A stretch of DNA of 64,000 nucleotides from Clostridia bacterium (GTDB taxonomy: Bacteria > Bacillota > Clostridia > Christensenellales > Aristaeellaceae), in assembly GCA_017937655.1 (NCBI GenBank), contig JAGBDE010000040.1:1-64000 (forward strand), written 5' to 3'. Numbering within the stretch: the first letter of the stretch is position 1; each line of letters begins with the position of its first letter. Under the pieces are notes generated by a model. The model was not told the DNA's origin and did not search any database. It worked only from the letters and a program-made list of their open reading frames with translations. A program made the translations under genes and the position numbers. Below, one piece after another: positions 16,148-27,800 of the stretch.

Positions 16148-17077
16148 ATGTCCCTTGAACAAAAGATACCCGATAGTGTGATCGTGATACCGCGCACCCA
16201 TCCGCTGAGCTGGATCATGATGTTCTATGCCCTGCCCAAGGAAATGTTCGAGAAGCTACCCGAATACCGGCAGCTGCCCCGAAATATGCGAGACATCCAG
16301 GTTTCAGAGAAATACATGCGCATGATCAACTGCGACGATTTCCTGATTATGATATGGAGTCTGTATGCTTGGACGGTATGGCATTGCCTGCGTGTCCCCG
16401 GTAAGAACGGCGAATACCGCCCCATCCCCGGTGCGTGGCAGCACTGCTCCGAGGATTTCCCTATCTGGCGGATGACCTATGAGATCGGGATGCACTTCAG
16501 GGAGGTCTTTGAGCATTACAGCAACTGGAAGGTGCAGCGGCTGTTCGACCTGAAGAAGGATGAAGAGATGCTCTGGCTGTCACTGCCCGACTTCTGCGCC
16601 ATTGTCAAATCCATGACCCAATTCGTCATTGACGGCATGAACCTCCAGCCGTTCATTGACGAGGTGTGGTATCACCGCGCGGAGGAGGATTATGCTGGCG
16701 AAAACTACGCCTACCGGGACTTCATGCGGTCATGGACACACAGCCGGACAGCTACCTCCGTGTCGATCGAGGAGATCATCGAATCCGGTGCGCAGGTGGA
16801 TGGACAGGTCCTCTTCGATCTGCCCGATCCACGCGCTGCCTTTGAGGAGCATGTTGTCTCCACAGTCAAGATCGACCAGTTTAGGGAGCGGCTGACCGAG
16901 AAGGATCGAATCATCCTGCAGATGCGCCATGACGACTACACCCTGCAAGAAATTGCCGATGCAGTTTGCTACAAGACCGCCAGCGCCGTCAAGAAGCGGA
17001 TCGACAAGATCGCTGCGGAGTATAATGATTTTGTCTCCGCGAAGTACAGTGATTTTCTTGCCACCCACATCAAGTAA
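16148..17077 (+). CDS. Sigma-70-like protein with C-terminal region-4 HTH
   Basis: A 309-residue protein. The last 60 residues (LTEKDRIILQMRHDDYTLQE then IADAVCYKTASAVKKRIDKI) form a region-4-like helix-turn-helix as found in sigma factors and phage-type regulators. The first 230 residues are rich in Trp and Tyr (WIMMFYALPKEMFEKLPEYR near the start) and match no domain I know. No region 2 is evident, so it may not be a true sigma factor. Similar proteins occur in Clostridial mobile elements. The ribosome binding site GGAGGTGA is near perfect and the promoter is strong, so it is likely well expressed. It is followed by an attenuator-like hairpin and the excisionase-like gene. Confidence 0.75.
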   Translation: MSLEQKIPDSVIVIPRTHPLSWIMMFYALPKEMFEKLPEYRQLPRNMRDIQVSEKYMRMINCDDFLIMIWSLYAWTVWHCLRVPGKNGEYRPIPGAWQHCSEDFPIWRMTYEIGMHFREVFEHYSNWKVQRLFDLKKDEEMLWLSLPDFCAIVKSMTQFVIDGMNLQPFIDEVWYHRAEEDYAGENYAYRDFMRSWTHSRTATSVSIEEIIESGAQVDGQVLFDLPDPRAAFEEHVVSTVKIDQFRERLTEKDRIILQMRHDDYTLQEIADAVCYKTASAVKKRIDKIAAEYNDFVSAKYSDFLATHIK

Positions 17078-17096
17078 CAACATCATACGCATATCA

Positions 17097-17124
17097 GCAG
17101 TCACGCTCGCCGTGGCTGCTTTTT
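17097..17124 (+). terminator. Terminator or attenuator between the sigma-like and HTH genes
   Basis: GCAGTCACG (17097-17105) pairs with CGTGGCTGC (17111-17119), with one T-G pair, around CTCGC and is followed by TTTTT. Only about 20 bases separate it from the next start codon. Confidence 0.75.
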
Positions 17125-17144
17125 GTATGCGGGAAAGGAGCAAC

Positions 17145-17351
17145 ATGAGCGATCAGATTTTCAATGATCTGCCGGACATCCTGGACGCCTCGCAGATCGC
17201 CTCTGTCCTGCGGCTCTCGCGGGCAGGAGCCTACAACCTGCTCAGCAGCGAGGATTTCCCCACGCTGCACATCGGCAGACGCAAGCTGGTCATGAAGAAT
17301 GACCTGATCCAATGGCTGAGAAGTCACACCAACACGACACCAAAGCATTGA
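17145..17351 (+). CDS. Excisionase-like HTH protein, 68 aa
   Basis: A 68-residue protein with a MerR/Xis-type winged helix: LDASQIASVLRLSRAGAYN is the HTH and HIGRRKLVMKNDLIQWL is the wing and second helix. Proteins of this class bind att sites and steer recombination towards excision, or act as small regulators. The start ATG follows GGGAAAGGAG. It is too small for a second domain. Its place upstream of tnpW and the recombinase supports a directionality role, which remains inference. Confidence 0.82.
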   Translation: MSDQIFNDLPDILDASQIASVLRLSRAGAYNLLSSEDFPTLHIGRRKLVMKNDLIQWLRSHTNTTPKH

Positions 17352-17432
17352 AAAAATGAAAGGAAACAAAACGATAATAGACGCCACGAGTGACACGATA
17401 TCATTCCCACATTTCCGGAAAGAGAGCAAAAC

Positions 17433-19443
<2,011 letters not shown>

Positions 19444-19447
19444 CGCA

Positions 19448-19487
19448 AACGGCGACCCGCTCATACAGTGGGTCGCCGTTTCCATTT
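19448..19487 (+). terminator. Terminator after the recombinase
   Basis: AACGGCGACCC (19448-19458) pairs perfectly with GGGTCGCCGTT (19470-19480), followed by TCCATTT, a weak T-tract. Confidence 0.7.
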
Positions 19488-19521
19488 CAATGACAATCCA
19501 ACATTTCAGTAGGAACCACTT

Positions 19522-19908
19522 ATGAGCAGAAAAAAGAACAAGACCACCGTTGAACTGCAGGCAGCGGCAGATCATGTTGACCAGGAGATCGCAAGGCTGC
19601 AAGCTGAAAAGAAAGACCTGCGTAAGCAAATCAACGAGACTGCCCGCAAGGAGCGCAACGCCCACCTGTATTTCCGTGGCGGCGAGCTGACCCATCACCT
19701 TCAGGACAAGGCCGAGATTCTGACCGACGAGGATATCAAGCAATTCCTGACCTATGTGTTCAGCTTCAGCCGGACGCAAAAGCTGGTCAGTGATATGCTG
19801 GCGATCCGGTGCGGCGAGGCCGAAGGCTCCGTGGAGGAGTTGGTGTCTAACGCCATGTCCGGGTACGGAAGGGCACCTTTCCGTGGCAATGATGGTCAGA
19901 CAAGCTGA
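19522..19908 (+). CDS. Small element protein, DUF3847-like
   Basis: A 128-residue protein with an N-terminal coiled coil (about residues 8-45, QAAADHVDQEIARLQAEKKD) and then LYFRGGELTHHLQ. This layout matches DUF3847-type proteins found next to Mob genes in Clostridial elements. The C-terminal half is longer than in the usual DUF3847 and includes EDIKQFLTYVFSFSRTQ. Cytosolic. It lies upstream of the oriT candidate and may be an accessory mobilization protein, which is inference. Confidence 0.72.
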   Translation: MSRKKNKTTVELQAAADHVDQEIARLQAEKKDLRKQINETARKERNAHLYFRGGELTHHLQDKAEILTDEDIKQFLTYVFSFSRTQKLVSDMLAIRCGEAEGSVEELVSNAMSGYGRAPFRGNDGQTS

Positions 19909-19937
19909 CCCCTCACTTTGTGAGGGCACAATTATAC

Positions 19938-20079
19938 GTACGGTGCCCGTACATTGCGCTCGACCAGGGGCACTGCGTGCAGCCCGCGTCGAATGCGATT
20001 CCACACATTCGATGCATCAGGGAGGCAACCTCCCTGCGCCGATTTCATCGGCTACCCACCATCACAGCGCACCTGCGCT
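19938..20079 (+). other. oriT: Candidate origin of transfer: five perfect hairpins upstream of the relaxase
   Basis: Within 142 bases are five perfect inverted repeats in a row: GTACGG/CCGTAC (19938-19952), TCGAATG/CATTCGA (19989-20012), CAGGGAGG/CCTCCCTG (20018-20036), GCCGAT/ATCGGC (20038-20052) and AGCGCA/TGCGCT (20066-20079). This gap between the DUF3847-like gene and the relaxase has no gene. Relaxases of the MobA/MobL type nick in such regions next to their own gene. The nick site cannot be named. Confidence 0.65.
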
Positions 20080-20159
20080 GACGAGAAAGAGCGTGACACC
20101 CCATACCCTGTCCCCATTTTTCAATATTCATCACCAGCCGTGGCCGGAATGAATCCGCC

Positions 20160-21725
20160 ATGGCTGGTGCTTCTTATTACCTCGGGCAGAAGCTCTATTC
20201 CGAGTATGACCATGAATGGAAATACCCGCATAGCGATCCGAAGCGCGTACGATATACGGAAGTTATGTTGCCATCCAACGCCCCTCCGGCGTATGTCGAC
20301 CGGCAGGCTTTATGGAACGCTGTGGATGCTGCTGAAAAGAGATGTAGTGCCCAGACTGCCCGCCGCTTCACCATTGCCCTGCCGAAGGAACTGACCTTTG
20401 AGCAGAATCTGGCTCTGATCCGTGACTATTGTACCAAGCAGTTCGTGGATAAAGGCATGGTCTGCGATCTGTACTACCACGACTCCGGCAACGGCAATCC
20501 CCATGTGCACCTGATGCTGACTATGCGCGCCATGGACGAGCAAGGGCGCTGGCTACCCAAGACAAGGACGGCCTATGTGCTGGATGAGAACGGCGAGCGT
20601 ATCCGCGGAGCCAATGGCAGATGGCTCCGCGAACGCATCGACACCATTGATTGGAACGATCAGAAATACGCCGAGATCTGGCGGCACGAATGGGAGTTGG
20701 CACAGAATAACGCACTGGAAGCTGCCGGTCATGCTGAGCGCATCGACATGCGTTCCTATAAGCGCCAGGGCATCACCGATCTGGAACCACAGATTCACCT
20801 TGGCCCGGAATCGGCTGCGCTGGAGCGCAAAGGCATCCCCACTACGCGCGGTGAGCGTAACCGGGAGATCAGACGCGTGAATGCCATCATTGCCAGTTTA
20901 CAGAAAACCTTTGCAACTTTGGCCGAGTGGCTGCAGGGTATTAAGAAGACGCTGACCCGGCACGAAACCATCTCCAATCCGGACGATTACAACCTTGGTG
21001 AAGTGCTTCTCAGCTATCTTGATCTCCGCAAAGCAGACCGGGAATTCTGGGCACACCGGGCGCAGACGAAAGCATCGTTGAAGGATTTGCAGGCTGTCAG
21101 CAATGCTGTCACCTTCCTGCGGGAAAAGGATATTACCACGGTGCATGAGCTTGGTGCCTATCTATCCCGTACCGGCGCACGCATGAAGGAATTGCGCAGT
21201 GTTGTACACGGCAAAGAGCAGCGCATCAGTGACATTGATGCACTATTGGCGGCTGACAAGACGATCCACGATTTGCAACCCATGTACGATGAGTACAATA
21301 CCATCCGCTGGAAGGGAGCAAAGGAACGCTTTGCCACCACCCATGCCGATGAGCTGGAACAGTACAAGAAATACCAGCGGCTTCTGCACAAGTTTGGTCT
21401 GTCCCTCCCCATTGACCGTAAAGAGCTGTTGACGGAGAAGGCACAGCTTGAACAGGAAGTTGAAGCGTTACGTCCCGATGTGGATGCGGTACAGTCTGAA
21501 CTGGACGAGCTGAATACTGTACGCTATTGGGTACGCAAGGTCATTCCTGACGCGCTGCCCAGTCGTACCGAGAGCGGCGCTCCATCGCTACGGAACACCA
21601 TGGAGGAAGCGCAGAATACGAATGAGCTGGAAAGTCTGCTGGATCGCACAGCAAAACAAGCCATTGCACCTCAGCAGAAGGACGTCCATCGAGAAACACA
21701 ACGCCAGCGCAATGAAACGCTATAA
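20160..21725 (+). CDS. MobA/MobL family relaxase
   Basis: A conjugative relaxase that nicks oriT. It is 521 residues from ATG 20160. The HUH metal site is at GNPHVHLMLTMR, and the helical C-terminal half (from about residue 240) is rich in coiled coil. The family N-terminus extends upstream of this ATG. In the same frame, 20115-20159 encodes HFSIFITSRGRNESA, the usual first strand, but the frame reaches TGA at 20094 with no ATG, GTG or TTG on the way. Only an ATA at 20103 sits where the start belongs (ATA-CCC-TGT-CCC-CAT). The gene may use a non-standard start or may have lost its start codon. Translation from 20160 would lack that first strand. It converges on the giant adhesin across a bidirectional terminator. 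Confidence 0.88.
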   Translation: MAGASYYLGQKLYSEYDHEWKYPHSDPKRVRYTEVMLPSNAPPAYVDRQALWNAVDAAEKRCSAQTARRFTIALPKELTFEQNLALIRDYCTKQFVDKGMVCDLYYHDSGNGNPHVHLMLTMRAMDEQGRWLPKTRTAYVLDENGERIRGANGRWLRERIDTIDWNDQKYAEIWRHEWELAQNNALEAAGHAERIDMRSYKRQGITDLEPQIHLGPESAALERKGIPTTRGERNREIRRVNAIIASLQKTFATLAEWLQGIKKTLTRHETISNPDDYNLGEVLLSYLDLRKADREFWAHRAQTKASLKDLQAVSNAVTFLREKDITTVHELGAYLSRTGARMKELRSVVHGKEQRISDIDALLAADKTIHDLQPMYDEYNTIRWKGAKERFATTHADELEQYKKYQRLLHKFGLSLPIDRKELLTEKAQLEQEVEALRPDVDAVQSELDELNTVRYWVRKVIPDALPSRTESGAPSLRNTMEEAQNTNELESLLDRTAKQAIAPQQKDVHRETQRQRNETL

Positions 21726-21767
21726 CACAGAGCAGTTCCACTCACCATCTATGTATCACTCAATATC

Positions 21768-21806
21768 AAAGGGGCACAGTTGCCATCACAGCAGCTGTGC
21801 CCCTTT
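21768..21806. terminator. Bidirectional terminator between relaxase and adhesin
   Basis: AAAGGGGCACAG (21768-21779) and CTGTGCCCCTTT (21795-21806) form a perfect 12-bp stem around a 15-base loop. A/T ends on both sides allow it to serve both converging genes. Confidence 0.8.
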
Positions 21807-21812
21807 ATTGGT

Positions 21813-24800
21813 TTACGCTTTGGTCTTCTTTTTGCCGATCAGCACCAGCGCCGCTGCGGAGAGCAGCATCGCTGCCGCCCACAGCTCCAAAGGTGCATCA
21901 TCGCCGGTCTTGGGAACCACGATGTTCGTGATCACGCCGCCGTTGTACGCGCAGTCACCTTCTTCACCGTTGTTGGTGTAGATCGTGCTGCAGCTCTCCA
22001 TCGGTTCCTCGGTCACGCTGTACACCGCACGCTCGCCGTTCACAAACACCGGCAGGTTGCTGTAAACATACCAGCCGTCGCTGTCAGGCTTGGGCGTCTT
22101 GCGGTCGTACACCTCGCCGTTGCAGTGCAGGATCAGCGTGATCTCGGGCACTTCCGCGCCTTCGGCCAGGCCGCTCCACACCTTCTGCACCTTGATGGTC
22201 TTGATCGCCTTGTTGATGATCGTGCCGCCGTTGTAGATCGACTTGGTTTCATTCTCGTACGGTTCCACGTTCTTGTAGATCGTCAGGTAGCCGTCCACGT
22301 ACTTTTCCTTCGCAGAGTAGATGATTTTGTAGCCGCCCTCATCATACATCGGCAGTCCGGTGTAGTAGTACATGTCGCCTTCCTGCGTGTACGCAGGCTG
22401 ATTCTCCAGCTTTTCGCCGTTGGCGTAGAGCGTCAGGATGATCGTTCCGCCGTCGCCGCCCTGCCATTCCTTGCGAACCTGGAACATGGTGGTGATAAGG
22501 CGGTTCACGAAGGCTGCCGTGTTGCCGCCTTCGACGATCTCGCCCTCCGCCGTGTTCATCGCCAGAGAATTGACCGTGGTGGTGAAGCGGGGATCCTTGG
22601 TCTCTTCGACCTTGTAGCGGCTGCCCACAGGCAGGTCTTCAATGGTGATCGTCTGGCCATGGCCCAGCTCAATGGCGTTACCGCTGGTCAGCTTGCCCGT
22701 CACGTCGCCGGTGTAGGCGTATTCGCCCTTGAGCTCATTGCCCTTGGCGTCGAACAGCCACACGTTGATCGGGAAGGTCTCCTCCGTCGTGCAGCCTCCC
22801 ACCTTCTTGGAGATGGTCAGCGCCGCGAGGTGCTTGTTGTCGAAGGTCATACTCTCGGCAGGCTTGCCGTTGGCGGTGATCTTCTTTTCGACCTTCAGCG
22901 TGCCGTCGCCGTTGTCGGTCACAGTCACCTTCACGGTGTAGACCGTTTCGTCGATGGTGTAGCCGTCGGTTTCCGTTGCGTTCTCCTTCACCGTGTAAGT
23001 ATGCTCGCCCAGATCGTCCTGCGTGTAGCTCAGCTTGGCAAATTCAATCTCACCCAGCTTGTTCTGCACCGTTTCGATCTCGCCGTTTGCATCGCTCAGC
23101 GTGAAGTCAAAGACCTGGTCGGCCGTGGGTTCGATGCCGTTGACGGTCTTTTCTGCTGTCAGCGTCAGCTCGCCCTTCGCCTCGTAGGTGTTGGTGAACA
23201 GGATCTTATCCGCCGCTTCGCCGTTCACAGCATACGCCTTGCTCACGCTCAGCTTGCCGTTGCCGGCGTCCGCCACGGTGACGGTTACCGTGTACTCGGT
23301 TGCATCGTAGGCCACGCCCTTGAGGCTGCCCTTCTCCTCGCGGATCAGGTAGATATGAGTACCGATGTCCGCCGTGGTGTACTCGATGGGGTTGAATTCA
23401 AACGCTGCTTCCGTGCCCTCAGCAGGGGTCAGGCGGCTGCGCTGGATCGTCACGCCATTCTCCACCAGTTCGAACAGGAACACGTCCCCGCTCCTGAACT
23501 CGCGGCCCACCAGCTGCTTCGTGCCCTTGAAACGCACGGTGCCGTCCGCTTCGTAGGTGTTGGTGAAATTCAGAGCCTTGTGGTTGTCGGAGGCGACCAC
23601 CTTCAGCGTACCGTCTTCGTTGTCAGTAACAGTCACCTCGACTTCGTAGGTCTTGGTGTCCACCGTGATGCCATTGCCGTCCGTGCTGGTTTCCTTCACC
23701 GTGTAGGTGTGCTCGCCAACATCGTCCAGCGTATAGGTGATCTCAGGGAAGGTGATTGCGCCGGTCTCGTCGCTCTCGCCGACCGCAACCGTCTTGTCGC
23801 CTTCCTTCACCTCGAAGGTGAAGACGTCCTTGTCCGTCAGCTTACGGCCTTCCAGCTTCTTTTCACCCTCGAAGGTGATGCCGCCGGTCGTCTTATAGCT
23901 GTTGACAAAGTTCAGCGCGGTGTAGTCGTCCGAGCCGTCCTTCTCCGTTACCTCCAACGTGCCGTCGCCGTTGTCGCTGACATTCACCATCACGGTGTAG
24001 CTGTTGGTTGCGACCGTGATGCCCTTGCCGTCCGTGCTGGTTTCCTTCACCGTGTAGGTGTGATCGCCAACATCGTCCAGCGTGTAGGAGATCGTCGGGT
24101 AGGCAATCTTGCCGGTCACATCGTTCGTCGCCGTCAGCGCAGGCTCGAAGGACTTGCCCGTCGCATCCAGGATCTCGAACGTGAACACGTCGTTCTCGGT
24201 CAGCGCGCGGCTGTCGATGCTCTTCGTGCCCTCAAAGGCGACTTCGCCGGTCGCTTCGTAGGTGTTCACGAAATTCGCCTGATGCAGCACGCCCTGTGTG
24301 ACGGTACCAGTATCGCCGGTGACTTCCGTAGTATAGCCGGGTTCAGCCTTCTCCTTCACCTTGTAGACAGTGCCGTAGGGCAGGCCCAGCAGTTGCAGCT
24401 TCTCACCATGCTTCAGCGTCACGGTGATCTTGCCATCCGCATCCGTCGTTACAGGTGTATACTTGCCGCTCTTTTCCATGACGAACTGGCAGCCAACAGC
24501 TGCAACAAGTTGCGGTTCAGCAGCAGTGTCTTCCCGCATCAGCGTGATGACAAAGGTGAATTCCTTGTCTGCATGACCGTTTACAACGGTCTTGGACACT
24601 TCAAGCGTACCCTGCATATTCAGGGTATTGATGATGGTCGTCTCGCCGTTCTCCGTCTTGCTGCTGCTCTGGTAGAACTGCACGGGCAGCTCGCGCACCT
24701 CATAGATGTACTCAAGGCCGTCCGCGTCCACTGCAGGCAACTGATCGAAGGTATAAGCCCACAGATTATCAGCGTTGAGTTCAGCCGTCTTGTCCTTCAT

Positions 24801-27800
24801 CTCCTTGCGGTTCTGGTACAGCTGCACCATTACGCTCTTCGGGCGCACGCCCATCTTGTCATTTTCGTCCTCCCAAACCTTTTCCACGCTGATGCTGGTC
24901 TCGTTGCTGAACGTGTTCTCAAACGTGTAGTCTTCTCCCGAGAAGGGCGCGGTCGCGCTCAGTGTGCCGTCTCCGTTGTCCGTAACGGTCACCGCGAAGG
25001 TATGCTCATCCGTAGAGTACACATAGCCCGCCTTGCCGTCGTTCCGCTCGCGAAGGACGAAGCTATGTTCGCCCACATCGGTTTCATCGAAGTGGATCGC
25101 CTCGAACACGATAATGCCATCCGCATCGTTGGTGGCTGTGATAACCTTATAGTTTTCATCTATCAGTTCAAAGGTGAACTGACCAGCCTCCAGCGGCAGA
25201 GTGTTGCCGTCAGCATCGACCAGCTTCTTCCTGGCATCCATGACGAACTCGCCCTTGGCATGGTAGGTATTGGTGAAGATTGTCTGGGCAGTCGTATCCG
25301 CCGCAATGGTGCCCTCCGGCCCCTCGGCAGTCACAGTAAAGCCCCCTGCAGGTGCTTCCTCCACGGTGTACTGGGTCCCCATCATCAGGTTATACAGGGT
25401 GATGGTTTCGTCATTCGCCAGCTCGACCTGCACCTGACCGCCAACGACCTGCACTGGTTCGCTGTCTTCTGCAGCGGTGGTGTAAGTGCCGGTGTAGGGC
25501 GTACCGTCAGCGTTCGTCAGGGTAATGGTAAAGGGGAACTTCTTTGTACTGTGGGCTGCGTTGGTGGAAACCACCGTCTTGGACACAGCCAGATGGCCGG
25601 TCTTGACATAATTGGTGATCACATCGCCGACGTCTATATCGCCATTGCTGTACTCGATCAGATAGGAAGGATCGCAGATGAGCGTACCCTTGCCATCTTC
25701 ATCCTTCACATCCACAGTTACCCTAATCCTCTGGTCACTGTATTTGATCGTTTCGTCCTTGCCGGGCACTTCGACGATGACGTACTCATACCGGCCTTCC
25801 TGCATGTAATGGATGGGGTCAAAGCGCACCGTTCCGTCGGCTTCGTTGGTAGCCGTTCTGATGACGTTATTCCCTTCGCACAGCTGGAAGGTAAACTCAC
25901 CCTGCACCAGCTTGCGGCCCACCAGTGCCTTCTTAATCTCTATAAAGGCATTGCCGCTGAGGGTATCGGTATAGGTGTTGGTGATGGTGCATGCTGCATT
26001 TTCACCCGCAGCGATGGTGCCGCTGGTGACGCCGCTCTGGGTCCAGCCGGTCAGATCGCCGGTTTCCTTGACCTCATAGGTCAATCCCGCGGGGATGCCC
26101 GTCAGGGTAATGCTCTCGCCGCCCTTGAGGGTCACGGTGGCCTTGCCGCCGGATACCGTCAGGATTTCTTCGCTGCCATCAATGCCAACCGTTCCATTCC
26201 AGGGCATGGTAGCCGCATCGGCAAAGCTGATCTCGAAGGTGAATTCCTTCGCTCTGGCGCCTTCGGTCAGATTGCCAGCAAGCACCTTGCTCAGCGTCAG
26301 GCTGCCGGGCTTGGTGGTATTGTTGAACACCAGCTCGTCCGCACTCACCGCCACGTCACCCTTGGCATAGGAAACAGAGGCGCTCAGCTTGCCCGCGCCG
26401 TCATCGGTCACCTTCACGGTCACCGTGTATTCCGTTGCGTCGTAGGTAATGGTGCTGTCCGCGCCTGCGGTTTCCGCAATGGTATAGGTGTAGGTGCCCG
26501 CCGCAGCATAGGTGATGGTATCGAACACCACGCCGCCGCCAGCCGCGTTCTTCTTGGTCTGCAAAACGCCAGTGGTATCGGACAGGGTGAAGGTGAAGGC
26601 CTCCGCTTCGGGCGCTTCGCCGTCCAGCAGCTTGCTGACGCGCAGGGACACAGTCACCTTGCCAGGCTCATACTTATTGGTAAAGGTGGACGTGGTGGTC
26701 ACAGTCGGCTGGATCACACCCGCGTCGTTGGTCTTGCTGACCAGCACCCAGCCGGTGGGCAGCTCCTCCCAGACCTCGTAGGCGGTGCCTGCGGGGAGGT
26801 TGTTCAGGGTGATGGATTCGCCAGCCTTGAGCTTGAGGGTGACGGTATCGCCTGTGACGGTCACGCCCAGATCCTTTTCCTTCCACTGGGCGGTGAGGGT
26901 GACTTCCTGCTCCTTGCCATCAATGGCGGGATAGGTATTGGCCGGGATGGTGCAGGTGCCGTCAGCGTTCAGGGAGTATTCCTTGCCATTGCCATCCTTG
27001 AAGCCAGTCAGCTCATGCATGGCGCTGGTGAAGGTGGGCGCAAAGGTGTAATCCTTTGAGACAGCCGGATAGGCAGTCGCCATAGAGCCACTTCCCTCGT
27101 CGCCGGGCAGGAAGTTCAGCTTGTAGGTGGCTTCTTCCCACACCCAGGTACCGGCATGATTGCCTTCGGTGAACAGCTCCTCATTGGTCAATACCTGCGT
27201 GGGGTCATTCAGTAGCATCCACTTGCCAGTATAACCAGTTGTCGCGGCCTCGGGATAGTAATTTGTCAGAACGGTAGAATTGCCAATGGTGATCTTGTAG
27301 AGCCTCTTACCGTTGTTTGTAATGAATCTACTTCCTCCGCAATTACCCGTTATGGTATCAAAATTTGCAATGTTCAATTCATTCAAATAGGTAGCTGACT
27401 GAAAAATGTTGCTTATGTATGTTGTCTTAGTGGTATTAAAGTTGCTCAGATCCAGCTTTGTCAACGCCTTGCACGAACTGAACATATAGCCCATATTTTC
27501 TACATTGCTGGTATTAAACGAAGACACATCCACTTCCGTCAAATCAAAGCAATTGCAGAACATCTGGTGCATATTCGTTACTTTGCCGGTATCAAAGTTA
27601 CGCAGATCCAATTTTTTAAGCGCATTGCAAGCCAAAAACATGCTGGACATATTCGTTACGTTACTGGTGTTGAAACAACTCAATTCAAGCGTTGTAAGTG
27701 CTTTGCAATCCTTGAACATGCTGGACATATTCGTTACGTTACTGGTATTAAAACTGCTCAAGTCCAGCGTTGTAAGTGCGTTGCATGCATTGAACAACTG

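Noticed and set aside
21780..27059. Plus-strand open frame of 1759 codons
   Set aside because: It lies wholly antisense to the giant adhesin, has no ribosome binding site or known domain, and is kept open by the biased codon use of the repeated modules.
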